Positions 16,867-25,586 of a stretch of 64,000 nucleotides of DNA are shown one piece after another. Source of the stretch: an uncultured Bacilli bacterium. GTDB lineage: Bacteria; Bacillota_I; Bacilli_A; RF39; UBA660. Under the pieces are notes generated by a model, which worked only from the letters and a program-made list of their open reading frames with translations, made no database searches and had not been told where the DNA came from. The translations under genes were made by a program, and so were the position numbers. The stretch spans positions 7,540 through 71,539 of the forward strand of contig CAKOOS010000005.1 of assembly GCA_934098735.1 (NCBI GenBank), written 5' to 3'. Position 1 is the first letter of the stretch; the number at the start of each line of letters is the position of its first letter.

Positions 16867-16870
16867 AATA

Positions 16871-17776
16871 TTATAAAACAAGTTCTTTTTCAAAATCTGT
16901 CTCTTCAATTAATATTTCTAATAAATATTGAGGAACTCCTTCAATATAATCATCCATAATAACTTTTTTTAAGAAGGCTTTATCCAAATTACCTGTTTTA
17001 ATATAATTGGTAAAGCATTCATGATAGTAAATAGATTTATCTACTTCATAACGTGCAATATGTTCTGTTATTTTTTGTTCATTTAATTCTTTAAATACTA
17101 CTAGATCTCTTGTACTTTTGTTTAAAAGATTTCTATTTTTAAAAGAATTTAATATATCACAAGCTTCCATTTCTACAAATAACATACAAGTTTTTTTATA
17201 ATCAACAATTGCTTTTAGTTGTTCATAATCCTTTTCATTTTCTAATATATTTTTTTCCTTAAATAGTTCGCTTACTTTTTTGGGTGAAACAACTACTCTA
17301 GATAATCTTTTTTCATTATCAATATCCAATTTATTTATATTCTTTAATTGTTCTTTTATTTCACTTATAATCAGATTAAGTTTACTTTGAATACTTACTA
17401 TAATATTTTCATCATTAAGTATCCTTTGTTGACATAAATAATAATCTCCTTGTTTTTTTTCAATAATATTTTTAAGTTGACTTGCTCTGGAAGCTAAATC
17501 AATTATTTTAACAAAATCTTGTTTTTCTAAACAAGCTTGTAAATCCATTAAAATATCATTAAATTCTATTATTTCCGTTGATAATTTTTTATTTTGTGAT
17601 TTTATTTGCATATTAATGCTATCTTTATTTCTAAATTCAATATCTTTTACGCATTCAAAATACTCATTTAATATATTAACTAATTTTTGGTATTCACACT
17701 CTATCTTCGGAGAAATTATCGTCTTATAAGCCAGTTCAAAAACTTGAACTTTTTTATACGAACCATCTAAGTCCAT
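16871..17776 (-). CDS. Uncharacterised 301-residue helical protein, family not recognised
   Basis: I do not recognise this protein. It has no membrane segment and is rich in Lys, Glu, Ile, Leu and Asn, with extended stretches that read as coiled coil (for example residues 60-170). The start ATG 17776 has GAGGTGAACTAT before it; a longer frame from further upstream lacks an RBS. It lies between spoVT (51 bp upstream) and the T-box of dut-metG, a place where Bacillus carries spoVB or yabN, but it resembles neither. It could be a structural or sporulation protein peculiar to this lineage; that is only positional inference. Confidence 0.6.
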   Translation of the reverse strand: MDLDGSYKKVQVFELAYKTIISPKIECEYQKLVNILNEYFECVKDIEFRNKDSINMQIKSQNKKLSTEIIEFNDILMDLQACLEKQDFVKIIDLASRASQLKNIIEKKQGDYYLCQQRILNDENIIVSIQSKLNLIISEIKEQLKNINKLDIDNEKRLSRVVVSPKKVSELFKEKNILENEKDYEQLKAIVDYKKTCMLFVEMEACDILNSFKNRNLLNKSTRDLVVFKELNEQKITEHIARYEVDKSIYYHECFTNYIKTGNLDKAFLKKVIMDDYIEGVPQYLLEILIEETDFEKELVL

Positions 17777-17827
17777 ATAGTTCACCTCGAGAAAAGAATA
17801 GCACAATAGAATAATTAAAGCAAGTAA

Positions 17828-18343
17828 TTATCCTACATCTATTTTATCAACTAATAATTTAGCTATAAATTTACCAAGGTTTAAATCTATTTCTTTAGCA
17901 TCATCCACTAATATAACTAGTCCAAGAGAATCACTTTCAACAATTATTGGAACAAATCCTACATATCCTTTAATACTAAAATCATCAAAATTAATATCAA
18001 TTAAATCACCTGAGATATACATCTCTCTATTATCTATATAAAACTTCATTTTTTCATTTATTTTTTTCTTTAAAATGCCTGTTAAAAAAGAAGATGCTAT
18101 AACCTTTTCTCTATCCGTAATAATTACATTTATTTTATAAATATTATAAATTGATTCGCATAATTTTTTGCTTAATTGTTCATATTTTTCCATTATAAAA
18201 TGTTTCTTCAATATTATAGAATCATTTTCCGTAAAAATTTCTAAACTTTCACCATCTCTAATCCCTAAATTTTTTCTTATTTCTTTTGGTATTACAATTC
18301 TTCCCAGTTCATCTATTTTTCTTGTTACACCAGTTGATTTCAA
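17828..18343 (-). CDS. spoVT: Stage V sporulation protein T, AbrB-type regulator
   Basis: The 171-residue protein starts with the AbrB swapped-hairpin DNA-binding domain (STGVTRKIDELGRIVIPKEIR, then LEIFTENDSIILKKH) and continues into a GAF-like C-terminal domain of about 120 residues, as in SpoVT. In Bacillus, SpoVT acts in the forespore to tune sigma-G genes and germination. The start is TTG 18343 with GGAGTG upstream. Position right after mfd is the same as in Bacillus. Confidence 0.92.
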   Translation of the reverse strand: MKSTGVTRKIDELGRIVIPKEIRKNLGIRDGESLEIFTENDSIILKKHFIMEKYEQLSKKLCESIYNIYKINVIITDREKVIASSFLTGILKKKINEKMKFYIDNREMYISGDLIDINFDDFSIKGYVGFVPIIVESDSLGLVILVDDAKEIDLNLGKFIAKLLVDKIDVG

Positions 18344-18398
18344 TTATTTTTCACTCCACTTCACTATTTATTGTGGAATAATTTATATTTTTTATTCT

Positions 18399-21300
18399 TT
18401 AAAGTATTTTTTCAAGCAATGAAACTAAATAAAATATAAAGTGCTTTTCTAAATTTTTAGTAAATAAAACTATAACAATTTTTTTATTTATATATTTAAT
18501 ATTAAAATATTTAGTTAAAGACATTGCTTCCATCAATAATTTATCACCTTTAATATTATCAGATACTTCTTCTGGTAAAGTTACCTCCACACTTCTATCA
18601 GTTTGAATTACATGTTTAATATTATACTTTATTGCTAATTTTTCAAACCATTCTTCATACATATAAACAAGCATATCTTCTGTAACTTTTCCAAATCTAT
18701 CTTCTAATTCATTTTTAATTTCTAGAAGTTTATCATAAGAATCAATTTCATTAATTTTTTGATGAATTTCTATCTTTATATCTTCATCACTTACATAATC
18801 ATCACTAATATGAGTAGAAACATTTAATAATGCTTGCTCATCTTCATCTTCTTCTATTACCTCTCCCTGTTGACGCTTAATTTCATCTTCAACCATTTTC
18901 ATATATAAACTAATTCCCACACTATCAACAAAACCAGCTTGAGAAGCTCCAAATATATCTCCAGCCCCTCTTAAATTTAAATCACGCATTGCAATTCTAT
19001 ATCCACTTCCAAGTTCAGTAAATTCTTTAATAGTATTTAACCGTTTAATTGCTATATCATTTAACATTTTATTTTTTTCATACATCAAATAAGCATAAGC
19101 CATTCGATCACTTCTACCGACTCTTCCTCTAATTTGATAAAGCTGACTTAGTCCAAAATTTTCAGCATCATGAATTATCAAAGTATTAACATTTGGTATA
19201 TCAATTCCACTTTCTATTATAGTAGTACATATAAGAATATCATATTCATTATTTATAAATGCAGTCATTATATTATCAAGCTCATCTTTTTCCATCTTCC
19301 CGTGAGCAAATATTATTCTTGCACTTGGCACCAAAGATTTTATATGATTCATATATTTTTCAATAGTTTCTACTCTATTATAAAGCATAAAAACTTGACC
19401 ATTACGCGATAACTCTTTATAAATAGCATCTTTTATTAAAAAATCATCTTCACAAACAACATACGTTTGAACTGGATATCTATTTACTGGAGGTGTATCA
19501 ATAACTGATAAGTCACGAAGACCTGACATGGCCATTTTTAATGTCCGAGGAATTGGTGTAGCACTTAAAGTTAAAACATTAATATCATTTTTATATTGTT
19601 TTATTTTTTCTTTGTGAGTTACCCCAAATCTTTGTTCTTCATCAACAACCATCATACCTAACTTTTTACATTTTACATCATCACTTAATATTCGATGTGT
19701 ACCAAATAAAATATCTATTTTACCTTTTTGCAAATTATCTAGTATTTCTTTTGCCTTTTTATTAGAAACATGTCTATTTAATAATTCAATTTCAATTGGC
19801 CAATTTTTAAATCTTTCTTTAGCTACGTTATATTGTTGCTTAGATAATATTGTTGTAGGACATAAATATAAAACTTGTTCATTATTTAAAACTGCTTTAA
19901 ACATAGCACGCATTGCTACTTCAGTTTTACCAAAACCTACATCTCCACAAAGAAGTCTATCCATTGGTACTGTGCTTGTAAGGTCTTTATTTATCTCGTT
20001 AATACTTTTTTGTTGATCTTTAGTCAAATTATATTTAAACTCACTAGCAAAAACTAATTCTTCAGGATAATCTTTATATGGATTTTTTTTAAGCTCTAAT
20101 CTTTTTTTATAAAGTCTTATTAATTCAGCAGATATATCTTTTACTTTTTCAGAAATATACTTTTTTGTTTTTTCCCAATTTCCACTTCCAAGTTTATTTA
20201 ATTTTGGAACACTTCCATCTTTTCCAGTATATTTATAAATTAAATTTATTTTCTCAACAGGAACATAAATTTTATCAGTTCCTGCATAATTAATCATTAA
20301 ATAATCTTTTTGAACACCTCGAACAGTTAGTGTTTTAATTCCTTGATATACCCCTATTCCATGGGAAACATGAACAACATAGTCACCATTTTCTAATTGA
20401 TTAAAATCTTTAATTCTTTTACCAATATGAAAATTGTTTTTATAATTTCCACCTACAGAAGTAGTTTTTTCTATGTCATGGGAAGATATTACTACATATT
20501 TATCTAATATAAATCCATTACTTAACTTACGTTTTATTATTTTTGCATCTGGAATTAATTCTAATATTTTTTCTTTTTCTTTATCATTTTCTAAATAAAA
20601 ATAAACTTCTTTTCCACTTGAAATCCATTTATCATAATTTGCAACGAGTGCAACAAAATCTTCATTATAATTAATAAGTCGTTGTGCTTTTAAATCATAT
20701 TCTCCTGATGAAAATAAATTTATATATATTCTATCAAAGTCTTTAATTTGATCTAATTCATACATCAAAGAAGACTCTATATTTTTGCTCTCTTTATATT
20801 CAACAACATCATCAAGAAGCTTTAAATATGAAGCATCAATTTGGGTTTTATCAATATAAGCTACGATAGGATTTTCTAAATAATCATACAAAGAATTATG
20901 AGAAAAATCCATTATCTCATCTATAGCTTTAATAGTTATCTTATCTATTTTTTTTGTAGAAAACTGAGTATTTTCATCAAAATACTTTATACTTTCAACA
21001 GTATTGCCATCAAATTCAATCCGAATTGGATGAACTTCATCTATTGGATAGATATCTATCAAAAAACCACGAACAGCATATTCACCACTTGCAGTTACCA
21101 AAGATTCACGTCGATAGCCTAATTTTTCTAAGGATTCTAAAATACTATCTCTTTTATAATTATCATTTGTGTTGATAAGTAAGGTATTATCAACATTTTT
21201 GTTAGGTAAAAATTTTAAATATCCCATTAAATTAGTAACTATTATTTTAGGAGTATTACTGAATTTTATATTATCCAATGTTTCGAGTCTTTTGTACTTT

Positions 21301-21548
21301 AATTCTGGACTTGATGCCACAACCATTGAAGACAAAAAATCATCCATTGGAAATAAAAGAGCTTGCAATTCATTACTTTCAAATTCATTATAAATCTTAT
21401 TTGCTTCATATAAAGAACTAGTTAAAACAATAATATTACGCTTATGTTTTTGTTGCAATTTAGTCAAATAAAAAACATTTAACTGTTCTGTTAAACCTGA
21501 TATTTCTGTACCAATTTCATATTTAAAATAATTATCTAAAAAATCCAT
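18399..21548 (-). CDS. mfd: Transcription-repair coupling factor Mfd
   Basis: This 1049-residue protein holds a UvrB-homology N-terminal region, the RNA-polymerase-interaction module (GDYVVHVSHGIGVYQGI, about residues 390-410), and a RecG-like translocase with Walker A CGDVGFGKTEVA, DEEQRFGV and the SATPIPRTL motif, then QIRGRVGRS. It is about 100 residues shorter than Bacillus Mfd but has all motor motifs. It removes RNA polymerase stalled at lesions and recruits UvrA. Six bases separate it from pth upstream, so they share a transcript. Confidence 0.96.
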   Translation of the reverse strand: MDFLDNYFKYEIGTEISGLTEQLNVFYLTKLQQKHKRNIIVLTSSLYEANKIYNEFESNELQALLFPMDDFLSSMVVASSPELKYKRLETLDNIKFSNTPKIIVTNLMGYLKFLPNKNVDNTLLINTNDNYKRDSILESLEKLGYRRESLVTASGEYAVRGFLIDIYPIDEVHPIRIEFDGNTVESIKYFDENTQFSTKKIDKITIKAIDEIMDFSHNSLYDYLENPIVAYIDKTQIDASYLKLLDDVVEYKESKNIESSLMYELDQIKDFDRIYINLFSSGEYDLKAQRLINYNEDFVALVANYDKWISSGKEVYFYLENDKEKEKILELIPDAKIIKRKLSNGFILDKYVVISSHDIEKTTSVGGNYKNNFHIGKRIKDFNQLENGDYVVHVSHGIGVYQGIKTLTVRGVQKDYLMINYAGTDKIYVPVEKINLIYKYTGKDGSVPKLNKLGSGNWEKTKKYISEKVKDISAELIRLYKKRLELKKNPYKDYPEELVFASEFKYNLTKDQQKSINEINKDLTSTVPMDRLLCGDVGFGKTEVAMRAMFKAVLNNEQVLYLCPTTILSKQQYNVAKERFKNWPIEIELLNRHVSNKKAKEILDNLQKGKIDILFGTHRILSDDVKCKKLGMMVVDEEQRFGVTHKEKIKQYKNDINVLTLSATPIPRTLKMAMSGLRDLSVIDTPPVNRYPVQTYVVCEDDFLIKDAIYKELSRNGQVFMLYNRVETIEKYMNHIKSLVPSARIIFAHGKMEKDELDNIMTAFINNEYDILICTTIIESGIDIPNVNTLIIHDAENFGLSQLYQIRGRVGRSDRMAYAYLMYEKNKMLNDIAIKRLNTIKEFTELGSGYRIAMRDLNLRGAGDIFGASQAGFVDSVGISLYMKMVEDEIKRQQGEVIEEDEDEQALLNVSTHISDDYVSDEDIKIEIHQKINEIDSYDKLLEIKNELEDRFGKVTEDMLVYMYEEWFEKLAIKYNIKHVIQTDRSVEVTLPEEVSDNIKGDKLLMEAMSLTKYFNIKYINKKIVIVLFTKNLEKHFIFYLVSLLEKIL

Positions 21549-21554
21549 ATTTCC

Positions 21555-22106
21555 TCATTTAGTATTATAAACATTCATTGTTTTATCTATCCCATTTATT
21601 ACAAAAGATTCAATTATTTCATTAAATATACCCATGTTTTTATTTAAAACATTCATTTCATCTTTACTAAATTTTCCTAGCACAAAATCAATAACATCCT
21701 TTTTTTGATTATTTTTTATTCCAATTTTTAATCTAGCAAAATCTTTAGAATTTAAAGCCGAAATTATAGATTTAATACCATTATGGCCACCACTTGAAGA
21801 ATTAGTTTTCAATTTGTACCGACCTATTTCTTCATCTAAATCATCCTGAATAATTAAGATATTGTTAATATCAATATTAAAATATTTTACAAATTGTTCA
21901 ACTGCTAAGCCCGAATTATTCATATAAGTTTCTGGTTTAACAAATATTACTTTTTCATTATTAATTAATCTAGTACAGTATTTTGCATTAAACTTGTTAG
22001 ACCATATTTCTCCTTGCAAATAATTATCCAATATCATAAAGCCTACATTGTGTCTTGTTTTATCATATTCTTTTCCAGGATTTCCTAAACCAACTATTAG
22101 TTTCAT
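21555..22106 (-). CDS. pth: Peptidyl-tRNA hydrolase
   Basis: The 183-residue enzyme opens with LIVGLGNPGKEYDKTRHNVGF, holding the catalytic His in TRHNVGF, and has VKPETYMNNSG and IQDDLDEE, then SSGGHNGIKS. These are all of the Pth family signatures. It releases tRNA from peptidyl-tRNA dropped off ribosomes. It lies two bases after the methyltransferase gene and six before mfd, in one operon. Confidence 0.95.
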   Translation of the reverse strand: MKLIVGLGNPGKEYDKTRHNVGFMILDNYLQGEIWSNKFNAKYCTRLINNEKVIFVKPETYMNNSGLAVEQFVKYFNIDINNILIIQDDLDEEIGRYKLKTNSSSGGHNGIKSIISALNSKDFARLKIGIKNNQKKDVIDFVLGKFSKDEMNVLNKNMGIFNEIIESFVINGIDKTMNVYNTK

Positions 22107-22108
22107 AA

Positions 22109-22825
22109 TTACCTTCCTTCAAACAAGTGTTGATAAGTAGATAATTTATCAACACAAATTATATTTTTTATTTTTACTCCATCCTTTGAGTTTTTAACAC
22201 ATTTACATAAAACCGTATTAGGATCACTATTTTTTTTAGTACTTATTAATTGTATTTCTTTAACATTTAAATTATTTTTCTTAGCCAAAGCAATAATTTC
22301 ATCTAATCTATTAGATCTATGTACTAAATAAAAAACTCCATTATCTTTTAAATAATCCTTAGCAATCAAAAATATATCTTTTAAAGTAATTTTTATTTCA
22401 TGTCTAGCAATCAAAAGCATTTCATTTTTGTTAACAAAACCATCTTCCTTTGTATTAAAATACGGTGGATTACAAGTAATAACATCAAAACTATTTTTAG
22501 CATAATAATTATTTATATTTTTTATATCATCATTAATAATTTTTATTTGCTTATCTAATTTATTTATAATAACCGATTCATTAGCCAACAAAGCTATTTC
22601 TTTTTGAATCTCAAAACCTACAATATTTGCATTTGTTTTCAAGGATAACACTAAAGGTATCGGTGCATTACCTGTACACATATCTAAAATATTTTTATCA
22701 CTTTTTTGACATTTTACGTATTCTGCTAAAAGCAAAGAATCTAAGGAAAATTTAAATCCATTTTGGATTTGCATAATATATCTATCTGGATAATCAAATA
22801 AATCATTTTTCACTTTTAAGATCAT
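22109..22825 (-). CDS. tRNA1(Val) (adenine37-N6)-methyltransferase-like, YabB/TrmN6
   Basis: The 238-residue SAM-dependent methyltransferase has motif I as LDMCTGNAPIPLVL and the N6-adenine motif NPPY in TCNPPYF. The opening NDLFDYPDRYIMQIQNGFKFSLDSLLLA is the family's typical start. Bacillus YabB in the same neighbourhood is the counterpart; E. coli TrmN6 modifies A37 of tRNA1(Val). Substrate specificity here is inferred. Its start overlaps the ricT/yaaT gene by 23 bp; a GTG at 22813 is an alternative start. Confidence 0.82.
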   Translation of the reverse strand: MILKVKNDLFDYPDRYIMQIQNGFKFSLDSLLLAEYVKCQKSDKNILDMCTGNAPIPLVLSLKTNANIVGFEIQKEIALLANESVIINKLDKQIKIINDDIKNINNYYAKNSFDVITCNPPYFNTKEDGFVNKNEMLLIARHEIKITLKDIFLIAKDYLKDNGVFYLVHRSNRLDEIIALAKKNNLNVKEIQLISTKKNSDPNTVLCKCVKNSKDGVKIKNIICVDKLSTYQHLFEGR

Positions 22826-23576
22826 ACTCTATTTTTTCTCCATCCACTAAAACTTTATAACGTTCATTTAATATATCCACACTTACAACAGTTCCTTCAC
22901 CATTTAAAGTTGATATTTTTTCACCTACTTTTGGTAATTTAGCGGAAGAAGCTACATATTGATCATCTTCATAAGAAAGACAACATAAAAGTCTACCACA
23001 AGCCCCATTAATTTTGTTAGGATTTAAAGCTAAATTTTGATTTTTTGCCATATTCATACTTATAGCATTTATTTTTTTCAAAAATCTAACACAACATAGC
23101 TTTCCACCACAAATACCAATTCCTCCAACTTCTTTAGCTTTATCACGAGCTCCAATTTGGCGAAGTTCAATTCTCGTGTGATATATACTCGCTAATTTTT
23201 TAGCTAGTTCCCTAAAATCAACACGACCATCAGCAGTAAAATTAAAAAGTAATTGTGTCTTATCTAAATTGTATTGAGCATTAATTACATTCATATCCAA
23301 TTTCATATTTTTAACAAACTCAATACACTTTTTTAAAGCTCTATCGGCATCTTTTAAATTATTTAGATAGTTATTGTAATCCTCTTCAGTTGCCTTTCTT
23401 TTTAATGAAGCATTATTTTCATCATTATTTTTAGATAATATTTGAACTATTTTTACTATTTGTTCACCAACATCACCATCAACAACTGCCAAAGAATTTA
23501 TCTCAAAATCATCTTCACTTTGAAAATAATAGACTTTGTTAGTCTCTTTAAATACTACGCCGTACATTTTATTCAT
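22803..23576 (-). CDS. yaaT: PSP1/YaaT-family protein RicT
   Basis: The 257-residue protein opens MYGVVFKETNKVYYF and carries the PSP1 domain. Cysteine-rich motifs GIGICGGKLCCVRFL and GACGRLLCCL match RicT/YaaT, which bind iron-sulfur clusters. In Bacillus the RicT-RicA-RicF complex directs RNase Y maturation of transcripts and affects Spo0A phosphorylation and competence. The start is ATG 23576, with AGGTGA upstream inside holB. Position between holB and the methyltransferase gene is conserved. Confidence 0.92.
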   Translation of the reverse strand: MNKMYGVVFKETNKVYYFQSEDDFEINSLAVVDGDVGEQIVKIVQILSKNNDENNASLKRKATEEDYNNYLNNLKDADRALKKCIEFVKNMKLDMNVINAQYNLDKTQLLFNFTADGRVDFRELAKKLASIYHTRIELRQIGARDKAKEVGGIGICGGKLCCVRFLKKINAISMNMAKNQNLALNPNKINGACGRLLCCLSYEDDQYVASSAKLPKVGEKISTLNGEGTVVSVDILNERYKVLVDGEKIEYDLKSEK

Positions 23577-24438
23577 TTTCTTCACCTAATTCTATTACAA
23601 AACGATCTAGTAACAATTCTACATTTGCATTCGTTTCAAGATTATCTATAAATTCTATTAACATATTTATTCTATTATTTACTTCAATAACATTTAATTT
23701 TTCTAAAAACTCTAATTTTAATTCGTTAAATTTATTATCTTGCTTTAATAACTTTTTTAAAAGCTCTGTATATACTAATAAAATTATTTGAAATATTTTT
23801 CTAATTTCATCTCTTTCTTTATAAACACTTAATAATACATCTTTATTATAAAGTATGTCATCCTTTTTTTCTACTTCAATCTTATATAAATAGGTACTAA
23901 TTACATTCAGCATATCCATATTTTCAGGAGCCAAAATTGTTCCAACATTTAACTCATGTTCATCATAAATAACTTTTAATACTTCGCATCTACTTCGAAT
24001 TGTTGATATGACGTTATTTATATTATCAGTTATAAAAAATCCTATTATATGATCTTCTGGCTCTTCAATAAATTTAAGCATTGTATTAGCAGAAGAATCA
24101 GTTAGTTTTTCTGCTCTTTTTATTATGTATATATTTTCTTTTGTATAAATAGGTATTGTTCCAAATTCCCTTTTTAATTCCAATATTTGTTCTTTTTTTA
24201 TTGAATTACCTATAGGTTCAATAACTTTAAATGTTGGCAAATAATCTTGATCTATTAAATTACATATATTACAACAAGTACAATCATTTTCAAAATTGTT
24301 TGGACAACATATTTTTTTTACTATAAGTTTTAAATCTTCAAAACATTTTTGTAAGTTATTTGTTTCAAGCAAATAAGCATGAGATATTTTATTCTCATGA
24401 TAATAATCTACTAATTTTTCTAATACCGCTACTCCCAC
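23569..24438 (-). CDS. holB: DNA polymerase III delta' subunit
   Basis: The 289-residue clamp-loader subunit has HAYLLE near the N-terminus, a degenerate nucleotide site, a zinc knuckle CCPNNFENDCTCCNIC, SSANTMLKFIEEPE, and STIRSRCEVLKV. Like other delta' subunits it lacks a working Walker A, so it is a structural part of the clamp loader with DnaX and HolA. Start is GTG 24438 with AGGAGGAATT directly upstream. The thymidylate kinase gene that precedes holB in Bacillus is missing. Confidence 0.9.
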   Translation of the reverse strand: MGVAVLEKLVDYYHENKISHAYLLETNNLQKCFEDLKLIVKKICCPNNFENDCTCCNICNLIDQDYLPTFKVIEPIGNSIKKEQILELKREFGTIPIYTKENIYIIKRAEKLTDSSANTMLKFIEEPEDHIIGFFITDNINNVISTIRSRCEVLKVIYDEHELNVGTILAPENMDMLNVISTYLYKIEVEKKDDILYNKDVLLSVYKERDEIRKIFQIILLVYTELLKKLLKQDNKFNELKLEFLEKLNVIEVNNRINMLIEFIDNLETNANVELLLDRFVIELGEENE

Positions 24439-24446
24439 AATTCCTC

Positions 24447-24635
24447 CTATAATAAAACAAAATATATTGCTATTAATGCCAATAATCCACTCATTCCTAA
24501 AGTAGAAACAACTCCTACCGTAATAAAATTTATTGGAATAAATATTTTTAATCCGGTAGCAATTAAATTAAATGCATAAACTAAACAAATAGCAAACACT
24601 ACTCTCTTAATTACTGTAAATATTATCTTTTTCAT
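24447..24635 (-). CDS. bofA: Pro-sigma-K processing inhibitor BofA-like
   Basis: The 62-residue protein has two hydrophobic segments with the BofA text VYAFNLIATGLKIFIPIN and TVGVVSTLGMSGLLALI, the latter a hallmark of BofA C-termini. In Bacillus, BofA inhibits the SpoIVFB protease that matures sigma-K. It is shorter than the 87-residue Bacillus protein. Location between recR and holB matches the Bacillus order (recR-yaaL-bofA). Confidence 0.85.
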   Translation of the reverse strand: MKKIIFTVIKRVVFAICLVYAFNLIATGLKIFIPINFITVGVVSTLGMSGLLALIAIYFVLL

Positions 24636-24671
24636 ATATTCCTCACCAAAATATATGAATTAACCAATAAT

Positions 24672-25271
24672 TTATTCACTTATCTTCTTTCGATCTTCTA
24701 AAGCCTTATCTAGAGTAATTATATCCAAATAATCTATCTCAGCTCCCATAGGAATACCATAAGATAACCTAGATATTAAAACATTGCGATGCTCAAAAAT
24801 TTTCTTTATATATAACGTCGTAGTTTCTCCTTCTACAGTTGATTTTAAAGCCAATATTAATTCTGGATTTTCTAATTTTTCAACTCTTTTTACTAAACTC
24901 GCTAAATTTATATTTTCTGGTCCAATATTATCTGCAGGACTTATAAGGCCATTTAAAACATGATAAACACCATTATAATTACCAACTTTTTCAAATGAAA
25001 AAACACTTTTAGAATCCTCAATAACACATATTATATTTTGGTTTCTCGACTCATTTGCACAAATATTACAAATGTCATACTCTGTTAAATGTCCACAGAT
25101 ACTACATTTATGGATCTTCTTTATATCATTTAGACTATGAGAAAAATTATCTAAATCTTCTTCTTTAAAGTTTAATGTTGCTAAAGCCAATCGTTCTGCG
25201 TTTTTTTCACCTATTCCAGGCAATTTTTTATAATAATTAATTAATTTTTCAAGTGATTCAGGATAAATCAT
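24672..25271 (-). CDS. recR: Recombination protein RecR
   Basis: The protein (199 residues from ATG 25271) opens with PESLEKLINYYKKLPGIGEKNAERLALATL (helix-hairpin-helix) and has a zinc finger CSICGHLTEYDICNIC, then a Toprim domain beginning ICVIEDSKSV. It works with RecO and RecF in gap repair. The ATG follows the ybaB stop by one base (TAATATG); a GTG at 25286 inside ybaB is an alternative start adding five residues. The operon order dnaX-ybaB-recR is conserved. Confidence 0.94.
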   Translation of the reverse strand: MIYPESLEKLINYYKKLPGIGEKNAERLALATLNFKEEDLDNFSHSLNDIKKIHKCSICGHLTEYDICNICANESRNQNIICVIEDSKSVFSFEKVGNYNGVYHVLNGLISPADNIGPENINLASLVKRVEKLENPELILALKSTVEGETTTLYIKKIFEHRNVLISRLSYGIPMGAEIDYLDIITLDKALEDRKKISE

Positions 25272-25272
25272 A

Positions 25273-25569
25273 TTAGAATAATCCACTCATTGAAGCATAT
25301 TGACCAAGTTTATTTTCTGTTTCTTTATCTATTTTAGAAAAAGCATCTTTCATAGCAATTAAAATCATATCTTCTAGCATTTCTTTATCATCATTATCAA
25401 TAGTGCCATCTTTTAAAATTTTAAATGCTTTAATATCTTTTTTACCATTAAATGTTATTTCTACCCATTCACTTTTTCCTGTAAATTCCATGGCATCTAA
25501 TTCTTCTTTTTTCTTTGTAATATCTCTTTGCATTCTTTGAGCTTGTTGCATAATTTGTTGCATATTCAT
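25273..25569 (-). CDS. Nucleoid-associated protein YbaB/EbfC family
   Basis: This is a 98-residue protein with an N-terminal amphipathic helix (MQQIMQQAQRMQRDITKKKEEL) and a small beta-rich core ending in the helical DMILIAMKDAFSKI. It matches YbaB (Bacillus YaaK), a dimeric DNA-binding protein. It sits 17 bp after dnaX and directly before recR, the universal arrangement. AAAGAAGGAATTT-type sequence precedes the ATG. Confidence 0.92.
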   Translation of the reverse strand: MNMQQIMQQAQRMQRDITKKKEELDAMEFTGKSEWVEITFNGKKDIKAFKILKDGTIDNDDKEMLEDMILIAMKDAFSKIDKETENKLGQYASMSGLF

Positions 25570-25586
25570 ATTAAATTCCTTCTTTC

